Below, piece by piece: positions 56,401 to 64,000 of a stretch of DNA of 64,000 nucleotides (position 1 is its first letter; each line of letters opens with the position of its first letter). The position numbers and the translations under genes were made by a program. Origin of the DNA: Haematococcus lacustris (taxonomy: Eukaryota > Chlorophyta > Chlorophyceae > Chlamydomonadales > Haematococcaceae). A model generated the notes under the pieces. That model was not told the origin of the DNA, ran no database searches, and worked only from the letters and a program-made list of their open reading frames with translations. The stretch lies in NCBI GenBank assembly GCA_030144725.1, contig JASKMD010000016.1, positions 3,885,847-3,949,846 on the forward strand. Reading direction: 5' to 3'.

Positions 56401-59400
56401 CCATGTGGCCAAGTCCACCTACCCCCCCCACCCCACAACTCTCAGCAGCAATGCCAGCCCCTGCCTACCAGCCGCCGCCCCCCCACCACTCCCCACCCCC
56501 CCTCCTGCCTCCCCTCTCCCCATCAGCCCGACCGCCTCCCTGTTGACCACCCCCCAGCTGACCAACGGCCCCACCCCACCCCCTCCCCCTCCACCCTCAA
56601 GCTCAAGGTCCACAGGCGCTAGGGGCGGGCCCCCACCCCCCCCTCCCCCCCTCCCCCCACCCCCAGGCATGAAGCGAGTGACCCCCAGCAAGCAGCAGCG
56701 CCTGCGCCTACGTCTGCTGCACTGGGACAAGCTGCAGCGTGTGCGGGAGGGGTCCGTGTGGGCTGCGCTGCAGGTCAGTGGGAGGGGCAGGGGCGGTGTG
56801 GGGCGGGGAAAAGGGGTGGAGGGAGGAGGGAGGAGGGAGGAGGGAGGAGGGAGGAGGGAGGAGGGAGGAGGGAGGAGGGAGGAGGGAGGAGGGAGGAGGG
56901 AGGAGGGAGAGGGAGAGGGAGAGGGAGAGGGAGAGGGAGAGGGAGAGGGAGAGGGAGAGGGAGAGGGAGAGGGAGAGGGAGAGGGAGAGGGAGAGGGAGA
57001 GGGAGAGGGAGAGGGAGAGGGAGAGGGAGAGGGAGAGGGAGAGGGAGAGGGAGAGGGAGAGGGAGAGGGAGAGGGAGAGGGGGCCCAGACCTAGTGTGGG
57101 GAGGGTGCAGGCCGAGTGGATACGGTCGCTCATAGTTCATGAGGGTTAGTTGGCTTGGAAAACTTGCGTGTTGAGGTCTGTGAGGTCTGTAACCTGGCCT
57201 GTGGGTGGGCAGGATAGGGATATGCTGGGGGATAGGGATAGGCTCCCAGGCTGCAGCAGGAGCAAGAAGAGGAAGGGTTGCCTCAGTGCTGTAGTGATAT
57301 GGTGTGATACCCTGCTCGCCCCCTCACATGCAAGCCTACAAGCTCACCTGTCTGCTGCCTTGCGTACCTTGCCTGCCCGCCAGCCCGCCCACCTGCCCGC
57401 CTGCCTGCCAGCCTGCCTGCCCAACTGCCTGCCTGCCCATCTGCCTGCCCACCTGCCCACCAGCCTGCCCGCCTGCACGCCCAACTGCCTGACCTCAGGC
57501 CAGCAGCCCGGGCGCCTTTGATGCCAGTGAGCTGGAGGCCCTGTTCGGCCTGATGGACAGCGCCCCCCTGCGCCGCATGGCCCGCCGCCAGGCCCTGGAG
57601 GTGCGGCTGGTGGCTCAGGCCCGCGCCCACAACCTGGCCATCCTGCTGTCAGGTGAGGGTCAGAGGGGAGGGCAGAGGAGGAGGGCAGAGCAAGAGGGTC
57701 CGAGGGGAGGGCAGAGGAGGAGGGTGTGAGGGTGTGAGCGGGAGGGGCAGAGGACACGGGTCAAGGGGGCCAGTGGAGGGGGTAAACATGGGGTTAGAGG
57801 AGGGGAGGAGGGTATGACTAGGGAGGGAGGGGAAGCGTGGGTGGGTTAGTGGAGGTAAACAGGGGGTGGGGTTAGTGGAGGTAAACAGGGGGCCAATGGA
57901 GGTAAACAAGGGGTCGGAGGAGGTCAGTGGAGGAGGGGGCAGGTGAGGTGAGGTGGAGTGGCGGGCAGGGTGCAGGAATGAAAGGTGGGCGGCAGTAAGA
58001 TGGGTGGCAGGGAAGGGTACCACAAGCTGCACTAGACTGCCCAGCCCAGCACCACAAGCTGCACTAGACTGCCCAGCACTAGACTGCCCTGTTAGCTGCA
58101 CTAGACTGCCCTGCAGTGCCCAGCACCACAAGCTGCACTAGACTGCCCAGCCCAGCCCAGTGGTCGCTGCCTGGCCACCTGTGACTGCAGGCGTGCACAT
58201 GAGCTGGGCAGCGCTGAAGCAGGGGCTGCTGGCCATGTCGCTGCCGGGCCTGAGCCTGGAACAGCTCAGGGGGCTGGCCAAGTTCGCAGTGCCCAGCCCT
58301 GAGGAGCAGGAGGCGCTGGAAGCGTACCTCCAGGTCAGCAAGAGGGGGGCAGGGGCCAGCCCTGGGGGGCGGGAGGCGCTGCAGCCGTGACTGCCACCCA
58401 GCTGTGGGGGGTGGCGGGGTAGACAGCTTCTATCCGAACCAAGACCAGTGCTGTGGGGGGTGGAGGGGGTGGTGGGTGGTGGGGGTGGAGGGGTAGAGGC
58501 AGCTTCTATCCGAACCTCTGCCCTAACCCTAGCCCTCTGCCTCTGCCCTCTGCCTCTGCCCTAACCCTAACCCACTGCCCCAGTGCCGCCTCTGCATGCC
58601 TTGTAGGGGCGCCACCCAGAGTACCCTGGCCAGTCTGAGCTGACCGCCCTGGGGCATGCTGAGCGCTTCTTCGCACAGGTATGTGCCACTACCCAGCTGC
58701 CTGCCTGCCTGCCTGCCTGCCTGCTGCCTGCCTGCTTGGGTCCCCTCCTCCCTTCTAGTGTTGTCCTGGGACCTCTTTGAGTGACATCACACTGGAGTGT
58801 GTGACATTCGGCCTGAGAGTGTGACCAGGGTGTGACCCAGGGCGGGTGTGGGTGTGCGTGTGTGGGTGTGGGTGGTGTGGCGTGGCTGCAGGTGTCGTTG
58901 CAAGTGCCTCGTCTGGCCCAGCGCCTCACCTCCCTCGCCTTCATGGCTAGTTTGCCCTCCTCTGCCCTGGAGCTGCAGGTGGGCTGCAGCCAAGGGAGTG
59001 GCAGCAACCAGCAGGCAGCAGGAGGGGTAGGCGGATAGGCAGGGTCAGGGGTAGAGCTAGGGTAAGGGTCAGGGTTAGGAGTGTGGCCAGGGGAAAGCAT
59101 CAGCCCATCAGCAGGTGCAGTGTCTATCACTTCTGCCTACTGCTCAGTAGCACACCAACCGCATCCACACCCAGCTGCTGCCATTGGCTTTCACCAAACC
59201 GTATCCAGCTGGTTGCAACCACCACCAAACATGCCACACCACAATACTGCCACCAGCTTTGAGTGAAGAGGGTAGCTATCAACCCCATCCTCACATTAAC
59301 AAAGAAAATGCAGTGTACCAAGTTTAGGGTGCGGTTTTTCTCATTAGTTCTCATGAGATCTAATATTAGTCAAATGTGTCTCATTAGGTCGTCTCATTAG

Positions 59401-62233
59401 TCTAATATTAGTCGTGGCTGGACAAGGTGCCCACAGGGGTTCGATTCCCGAGGGCCGTGTGGTGCGGTAAAACGTTTCCTTGTGCAAGTCCACACCCAGC
59501 ATGTCAAAAATTGCTTGTAGATGCTCGTTGTCAACCGCGCGGAAGGGAGTCCGCGAAGTAGTGAGAAACAGCCCGAAACTACGACGTACTGCACGTTGCA
59601 GAGCCTCTGGCACTGGCAACCCGCGCTCACTTGGCAGTACTGGGCCATAGTTGTTCTCTTCAACCCGCCGCTTGTTAAAACCGCCTCCGCTTTGGGATTT
59701 GCAAACATGTTGCCTGCTTGTTTGGCTCATGTTCGAGACATCACGTCCATCGCCGTCTTCCCGCGGGCAAGCCTTGCAATGGGCGTATACCAATCCATCC
59801 GAACCGTACGGAGTGTCCCAAGTGTCCTTGAACTTGCTCGCCTCCGCTTTTTTCATCACCACAGACGGCGGGATCTGTTTCTTATTGTACCATTGTAACA
59901 ACATCGCAACCTGACCGCTTGCTAGCCGCGGCCGACCAGCCGGCCAGCCGGATTGGCCAATGAAAAATGGGACGCGCTCGTGGATGCGACCAGTGCGCTG
60001 GGGCCGCACGGATACGATCAAACCGCTTAATGTGGAATCAACGCCGACTAATAGACGACCTAATAACTAATACGACCGGGACTAATCTAATGAGATTAGT
60101 TTTCTCATTAGTCGAGCCAGAACCGCTCCTTAACCAAGTTTCAAGCCAAGTCAGTCAACTTTGCTTGCGCTCACTTTGCTTGCGAATGAGAATGGACCCA
60201 TTCATCCCACCTCTTCCTACATCCAGACCACAGCCTGAGCTACAGTCATGCTTGACTGCTACTGAACATTTGTATACTGGCGCTGTTGTCTTCATATGCG
60301 TGTGACCCTTGTCCTGGCAGCTGGTGATTGTCATGTACCCCTTACCCCACTCAGCCCTGACCCTGACTGCCTCAGCCCTGTGGTCGGACTGCTGCAGGCG
60401 CTGACCCAGCTGGTGATCCAGCCCTGCCAGCAGCTGCGGGCCAGTGCAGCGTTCACTCAGCTGCTGCGTCAGGTGCTCATCATCGGCAACCACCTCAACA
60501 TGGGCACTGCCAAGTAAGTCAGGCCGAGTCCAGACGGGCAATGGGCAGGTTTTATATAGAATGCCGGGTCCAGGTTCGCAGGCTACATCAGGGCAGGGGT
60601 AGGGCGAGTCAGGACACACACATCTCACACATCTCACGCATCCTCTTTCACCATCCGTTGGATGCACTCCTCTCACACCTGCCTCACCACTCACTGCCTT
60701 TCTGATGATGCCGCCCAGCTCCCTCTGTACACCGACTCGACTGCTGGCGTTGCTTGCTTAGGGGCGCTGCGCTCGGGTTCAAGCTGGAGTCCCTTCTGCG
60801 CTTGGCGGACATTAAGAGCGGCCCGCTCCCGCCCGCGCCTCCCTCCCTTGCGACATCTCGACGCACTCAACCGGTCTCCTCAGCGGCCTCTGCTCCCAGC
60901 CCCAGCACCTCCGCTAGTTCTTGGCAATCAGCACTCAGCGCTAGCACCGCGGGCCAGCCAGCGCAGAGCGCAGCACCGGCGTTTGGCCCGTCGCTGGCCA
61001 AGCCAGCCGCGAGTTCGGCATCGGAAGCAGGCGCAGGCGCCGGGCAGCGCACGTCCTTGCTTCAGTACGTGGTGAGAACTGCATTGAGGTCCAGCCCGGC
61101 GCTGCTGCACCTGCCCGAGCAGCTGGCCGGCTTGAAGGCAGCATCAAATGTGCAGGTAAGGGTGGCAGAGGTTGGCTGGCAGTTCTTTTTCTATAGAGAC
61201 TTACAGCTAAACATCAAAAGAAAGACGAGAAAAACAAAGCAAGGACAAGGTGCAAAGGACAAGGACAGCAGCATTCATTGCATTCCAACGTGTACTCTAT
61301 GCCTGGGGCGTGTTGCTTACAATTCAATATGACCATGCTTTTGCCTTGTTTCGGTGTCAGTGCTGGTTTGCACCAGCCTGTCCGCCGCATGGATGTAGCT
61401 AGTTTACCGGCCGTGTTCACCATGGGAACCGTTGCAATACTATGCCTAAAAGAGATATACCTGACTTGCTGCTCCTGATCGCTCTGTCTGCGCAGCTGAC
61501 CACTATCAGCAACTGGATCGCGGAGGTGATGGCGGGCTTCGAGTCTCTACGGCAGGAGTTAGTCACACTGTGCGCGTTACAGCGGCAGGTCCCCGCAACC
61601 GGGGACGAGGGCGACGCCGTCGGTGAGCACCGCGCTGCGCTGGATGCGCATGCAAAGTGCATCTCTGATTTTGTGCAGAGTCACGCCTCGGCCGTGGCTG
61701 GGCTGCCGGCTCTAGAAAAGGCGGTGGTGTCGGAGTTGCGCTTGCTGTCCGCTCACTTTGACGAGGAGTATGACGCGAAGGATCCCACTCGCATCATCAC
61801 GATTGTCCATCGCTTCCTCGGCGACCTTGCCAAGGCAGCGGCAACGGTGCAATCTGAGCAGCGGCGTGCAGTGGCGGCGGCCCGGCGAGCGGCGGCAGCG
61901 GGCCTGTCTGACGCTGGGCTTGCAGTGGCGGGCCGCGTGGTGTTCAAACAAGGCGTCAAGGACGATCAAGGCCTTGTGGCGGGGACGCCGCATGACGCAA
62001 GCACCGGTTCGTCGCAAAAGCTCCCAGAGCGTCCGACCTGTCAAAAAACGGACACGGAACACGTTTGGGATCAAGGTCCAGCGGGGCTCGACATCGGCTC
62101 GCACTGCTCCGGCACGGAAGCCAACGGCGGTTGGCGGGAGCGTGCAGCGCAAGCGATCGCCGCCAGTCGAAGCGCCTCCGGCAAGAGCCCGTCGCCCACC
62201 TGCACGCCTTGTAGTCGGAGGTTCACGGGGTGA
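35675..62233 (+). CDS. Giant formin (FH1-FH2 actin assembly factor), 14 proposed exons
   Basis: Formins nucleate and elongate actin filaments: FH1 recruits profilin-actin and FH2 caps the barbed end. Proposed exons: 35675-37453, 38316-38717, 38960-41428, 41899-43798, 44110-50791, 51071-55055, about 55555-56773, then the FH2 exons listed separately. The early junctions (37453/38316, 38717/38960, 41428/41899, 43798/44110, 50791/51071) keep the reading frame; 41428 uses a GC donor (AAG|GCAAGT). The sum is about 20.1 kb, near 6,700 residues. The junction 55055/55555 is off by one base, so that border is wrong or the assembly has an error. The ATG at 35675 has an in-frame TAA at 35639. The N-terminus is Ala/Pro/Gln/Ser-rich with RSISPG/RSLSPG and no known regulatory domain. 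Whether exons 1-4 belong to the same transcript is inference. Confidence 0.65.
37738..37815. repeat. CTAGT tandem in formin intron 1
   Basis: Two copies of a 57-bp block GTCTAGTCTAGTCTAG plus AAACAAGTCTA. The same intron holds a hexameric CTGACC/CTGGCC array at 38203-38290 and TTAGGG units at 37484-37498. Confidence 0.85.
39160..39232. repeat. (CAGCAGCGC)n array coding for Ala-Pro repeats
   Basis: Eight copies of a 9-bp unit within formin exon 3; the chosen frame gives PAAAPAAAPAAA followed by poly-Ala. Confidence 0.85.
40380..40600. repeat. CAG/GAG repeats coding poly-Q and poly-E
   Basis: In formin exon 3 the frame gives Ser-rich, then Gln-rich and EEEEE runs, probably a coiled or disordered segment. 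Confidence 0.85.
43799..44109 (+). other. Formin intron 4 with two in-phase acceptors
   Basis: The intron is a tandem of C/T-rich blocks (CACCTCTCACGCTCTAGCTG occurs twice). The word GTGCCAG|GTGYCCCCTG occurs at 43890 and 44109, 219 bases apart and in the same phase, so either could be used; use of the left one would add 73 codons. Confidence 0.5.
47491..49720 (+). repeat. 69-bp coding repeat, about 32 copies, SFGF core
   Basis: Each unit encodes 23 residues: EQASPSFGFAADEP followed by a Q/R spacer such as QQRQQQRQQ. Copies are nearly identical in DNA. Variants REQQ, RQKQ and a GAC codon recur exactly nine units (621 bp) apart (GGCAGAAG at 48091 and 48712), showing a block duplication. One unit near 49400 is shortened by 9 bp. 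The array lies inside formin exon 5. The FG dipeptides resemble FG-nucleoporin-type sequence in spacing, but no homology is claimed. Confidence 0.95.
51468..51590. repeat. (CCCTGG)n array coding for Pro-Gly repeats
   Basis: Hexamer array in formin exon 6; the frame gives PGPGPGSGPGPG, a flexible low-complexity linker. Confidence 0.9.
53719..53942. repeat. (GGGGCAGGA)n array coding for Gln-Glu-Gly repeats
   Basis: About 25 copies of GGGGCAGGA or GGGGCGGGA in formin exon 6, read as EGQEGREG. The same word on the opposite strand builds the 1-kb minisatellite at 26985-27965. Confidence 0.9.
56815..57080. repeat. Pure purine (GGGAGGA)n-(GGGAGA)n tract in an FH2 intron
   Basis: About 265 bp with only G and A on the plus strand, first 7-mers then more than 30 hexamers. 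It lies in the intron directly after the exon that starts FH2 (56774-57498). Confidence 0.95.
58415..58575. repeat. Repeats of CAGCTTCTATCCGAAC and telomere-like CCCTAA
   Basis: CAGCTTCTATCCGAAC occurs at 58425 and 58502 beside GGGGGGTGGAGGGGG. The same pair occurs at about 55885 inside the proposed FH1 exon. CCCTAACCC units are at 58520-58572. Confidence 0.7.
59340..60111 (-). mobile_element. hAT-type element remnant inside a formin intron
   Basis: CTCATTAG flanks it at 59340-59347 and 60104-60111 (candidate 8-bp TSD). Both ends carry an inverted ATTAGGTCGTCT..ATTAGTC block (left about 59385, right about 60060). The minus-strand frame 60021-59344 encodes the N-terminal part of a hAT transposase: a Cys-rich HCKACP stretch that may be a BED-like finger, and TPFRAVDNEHLQAIFDMLG, typical of the segment before the catalytic domain. 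The catalytic part is absent. It lies in the 1.4-kb intron between 58978 and 60398, antisense to the gene. Confidence 0.7.
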
Positions 62234-62781
62234 AGTGCAGGGGCCGGGTGGCAAGGTAGAAGACATAGATAGAAGGTACGATGGCGGGGACAGGAATAAT
62301 GGAGGCAGGGCAGGTGTGCGATCACGAGTCGGGATTGTAGAATAGGACATGTGATTAAGTGAGGATGCATGGCGCGTGTTTGGCCCACCTACATACATTT
62401 GATTTGTTTTCTGGTGAATTTCATTATTATAGCTTGATTACAGCGGTTTAAGGTTTCAGCCGTCTGGCTGCAAGTGTGCCAACATGACCATATGCCACCA
62501 GTCCAAGCAAGGGTAAGGAGACAGTTGTAAGGTATTGATCGCCGCACGTGTGTGCCAGCACATCCCAACTGACTCGAACCGGACCAGGAAAGACAATTTC
62601 CAACACCTTACATCGTACCTGGGTTACATTTAGCCGCCAACCTGGTGCACAGCAGCCACGTTTTCCATCTTAATAAAAACCCCTACACCTCTCCTTTTTA
62701 TCTGGGCCTGACTGCCTTATCCTTACCTACTGCCTTGTGCTTACCCTACTTCAGCCAGCCTGCAACGCCCTCCCTCAGGTC
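62234..62781. other. Formin 3' flank with candidate poly(A) signal
   Basis: TGTAA at 62526-62530 is the green-algal poly(A) word. No other gene is seen. Confidence 0.45.
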
Positions 62782-63068
62782 CTAGCCTCCCGGAGCACGG
62801 AGGGGGTAGTGGATGACGCCATGCATTTCATCTTTGAGTGCACTGCCACGAGGTCCATCAGGGAGCAGCCGGAGTTTGCCTTGACTTTACAGAACAATAA
62901 TGAGAACTTGCATGACTTCATGTTGAGCCCATGTGCACCTTTGTTTGTGCACCTTGCTATGAAGTGCGTTACAGAAAGTCCCGAACCCTTGAGGGGGAGG
63001 GCGGCCTAGCAGCCTTACGGCTGACGGCTTAAGCGGTGTAAGCCACATCATCATCTAGCCTCCCGGAG
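62782..63068 (+). mobile_element. 5'-truncated LINE-2 insertion with 14-bp TSD
   Basis: CTAGCCTCCCGGAG flanks the insert at 62782-62795 and 63055-63068. The 259-bp insert encodes VVDDAMHFIFECTATRSIRE and continues to LSPCAPLFVHLAMKCV, the ORF2 C-terminus, then GGCTTAAGCGGTGTAAGCCA and CATCATCAT. It is in one frame over the retained part and closely related to 14497-14760. Confidence 0.88.
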
Positions 63069-63550
63069 AAGAAGAAGGGGCCCTTTTTCTCTTTTCGTTA
63101 GCTCCCTATGCTCATTACAAATGTGTTCGACGGGGGGCTCCTCCTGATCAGTCTGATTGATGTTGAGCGGCACCGGTTAGCAGCAGCCAAGCTACATTTG
63201 GCTACCAGGCCGTGATTCCCGTGATGTTCATCGTGTTCGACGCATGCCTGACATGAGGCACCAGCCAGAACTAGCGAGGCCACTCCAGCCAAGTGGCTGC
63301 TGTCTTGAGTAGCTGAAGAGAAGCTACAAGCAGCAGGCCTAACTGTGGTCCGACCCAACCTTCCGCTGTCACTATGTAAAGGAACCCCCACTAGGCACGC
63401 TGCAGATGCCGCCCTCATCGCCCCAACGCCAAGCCCACATCGCCAGGCCGGCGCGATATGGTAGAGGACCCTAGCCTAGGCGGCAGACTCAGCGCAAGGG
63501 TCAGGGATAGGGTCAGGATGCTTTGCAGCTTGCTCTCACGCGTCCGCTTC
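63069..63550. other. Intergenic, no gene seen
   Basis: Nothing recognised on either strand. Confidence 0.5.
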
Positions 63551-63616
63551 AGGCGGAAGGTCCCCCTCGATGCACGCCAGCACTGCCGATGTCGTAGTCT
63601 TTTTCTTTTGGGGGGG
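63551..63616 (+). mobile_element. Divergent LINE 3' end (related to 3541-3616)
   Basis: AGGCGG.AG.TCC.CC, ATGCACGCC and GTAGTCTTTTTCTTTT occur in the same order and spacing as at 3551-3616. It is probably the 3' end of a sister family. Confidence 0.55.
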
Positions 63617-63760
63617 CCACAGCCATCAGCAGCATCAGCAGCAGCAGCAGCAGGGCGACTGACCCTATCACTTCAACGTGCTTGACGGGTTGACAGCGTT
63701 GCTTGGCAGGGCAGCCCAGTCACTACTCAGCTGAAGGTGTGCCTTTTTACTGCGGGACAT

Positions 63761-63790
63761 CGGCCTCTGCACTTTCACTGCGGAGGCCGA
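63761..63790. other. Imperfect hairpin next to a stop codon
   Basis: TCGGCCTCTGC and GCGGAGGCCGA flank an 8-base loop with one mismatch in the stem. It overlaps the minus-strand stop at 63775. Confidence 0.5.
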
Positions 63791-64000
63791 TATTCAAATG
63801 GTGCCGGAGGGGGCCCCTCGTCCTCCTCCTCCTCCCCTTGCCTGGCCGCACTCGCTGGCCCCGGCGCAGGACCTCCCGCTCCTCCCTCTGCTGCTGCTGC
63901 TGTGGCACCCCCTGTGCCAGCTGCAGCTGCCTCAGGAGCAGGGGCTGTTGCAGGGGCTGGGGTAGGTGCAGGTGCAGGAGCAGCCGGTCTGGCAGGAGTT
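63775..64000 (-). CDS. Possible C-terminus of an unknown gene entering from the right
   Basis: A minus-strand frame open to the window edge is Ala/Pro/Gly-rich, then reads ARQGEEEEDEGPPPAPFEYR and stops. Codon use is GC-rich like the other genes here. No domain is visible, so it is only a candidate. Confidence 0.3.
   Translation of the reverse strand, partial: TPARPAAPAPAPTPAPATAPAPEAAAAGTGGATAAAAEGGAGGPAPGPASAARQGEEEEDEGPPPAPFEYRPPQ

Larger units (their letters stand above)
55555..62233 (+). other. FH1 and FH2 exons of the formin
   Basis: FH1: poly-Pro tracts at about 52850-52950 and 56550-56670, the latter GGPPPPPPPLPPPPG. FH2 exons: to 56773 (LLHWDKLQRVREGSVW, the FH2 start), 57499-57652 (FDASELEALFGLMD, AHNLAILLS), 58191-58333 (GLSLEQLRGLAKFAVPSPEE), 58607-58678 (ELTALGHAERFFAQ), 58892-58978 (VPRLAQRLTSLAFM), 60398-60513 (LLRQVLIIGNHLNMGTA), 60762-61155 (GAALGFKLESLLRLADIKSG, then an Ala/Ser-rich insert of about 65 residues, then TSLLQYVV) and 61496-62233 (helices ending LSAHFDEEYD..IITIVHRFLGDL). 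All seven junctions are in phase with GT-AG borders and the order is that of a full FH2. The C-terminus after about 61930 is less sure; an overlapping frame is rich in basic residues. No DAD motif is evident. Confidence 0.88.

Noticed and set aside
56739..57149. RERERE or PLPLPL repeat proteins
   Set aside because: Frames over the intronic purine tract following a clear CAG|GTCAGT donor at 56773.
59521..59898. 125-residue plus-strand frame
   Set aside because: Antisense to the hAT transposase remnant, which has recognisable motifs.

Overview
The window is nuclear DNA from a chlorophycean green alga, most likely volvocalean (Chlamydomonadales, Haematococcus- or Chlamydomonas-like). The evidence is very high GC, CAG/poly-Q and poly-A low complexity, many short introns with GT-AG borders, an octotricopeptide-repeat (OPR) organelle RNA protein, TGTAA motifs after some genes, hAT elements, several LINE families and abundant GC-rich minisatellites. 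A 500-base N gap (6001-6500) marks a draft assembly. The species is an inference.

Layout. 1-3616 is the 3' part of a LINE-type retrotransposon (PHD finger, RNase H, CCHC knuckle, PD-(D/E)XK nuclease), followed by minisatellites and the gap up to about 8.9 kb. A six-exon sulfiredoxin gene (+) spans 9899-13264. A chloroplast-type thioredoxin-like gene (-) lies at about 16.1-17.4 kb, so the two redox genes converge with retrotransposon debris between them. A 750-bp hAT-type element with a perfect 8-bp target duplication lies upstream of the thioredoxin gene. An OPR gene (-) spans 20316-22589 and has a decayed copy of its 5' end at 18.8-19.2 kb. A hAT transposase-derived gene (-) lies at 23.2-24.85 kb. 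Minisatellites and unrecognised minus-strand coding fragments fill 25-31 kb. A secreted RNase T2 gene (-) of five exons spans 31012-33287.

The dominant feature is a plus-strand formin gene that I reconstruct from 35675 to 62233 as 14 exons. Phase-compatible junctions link exons coding for about 6,700 residues of low-complexity N-terminus, then FH1 and FH2. Its largest exon (6.7 kb) carries about 32 copies of a 69-bp, 23-residue repeat with an SFGF core. One splice junction (55056-55554) is not solved. A hAT remnant sits in one FH2 intron. The right end holds a truncated LINE copy with a 14-bp target duplication and possibly the C-terminus of another minus-strand gene.

The genes do not form an operon-like system. 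The coherent functional set is the sulfiredoxin plus thioredoxin-like pair (probably plastid thiol redox). The formin (actin assembly), RNase T2 (secretory) and OPR protein (organelle RNA) are separate housekeeping or accessory genes. Exon models come from reading splice borders, reading phase and family motifs by eye; no transcript data were available.
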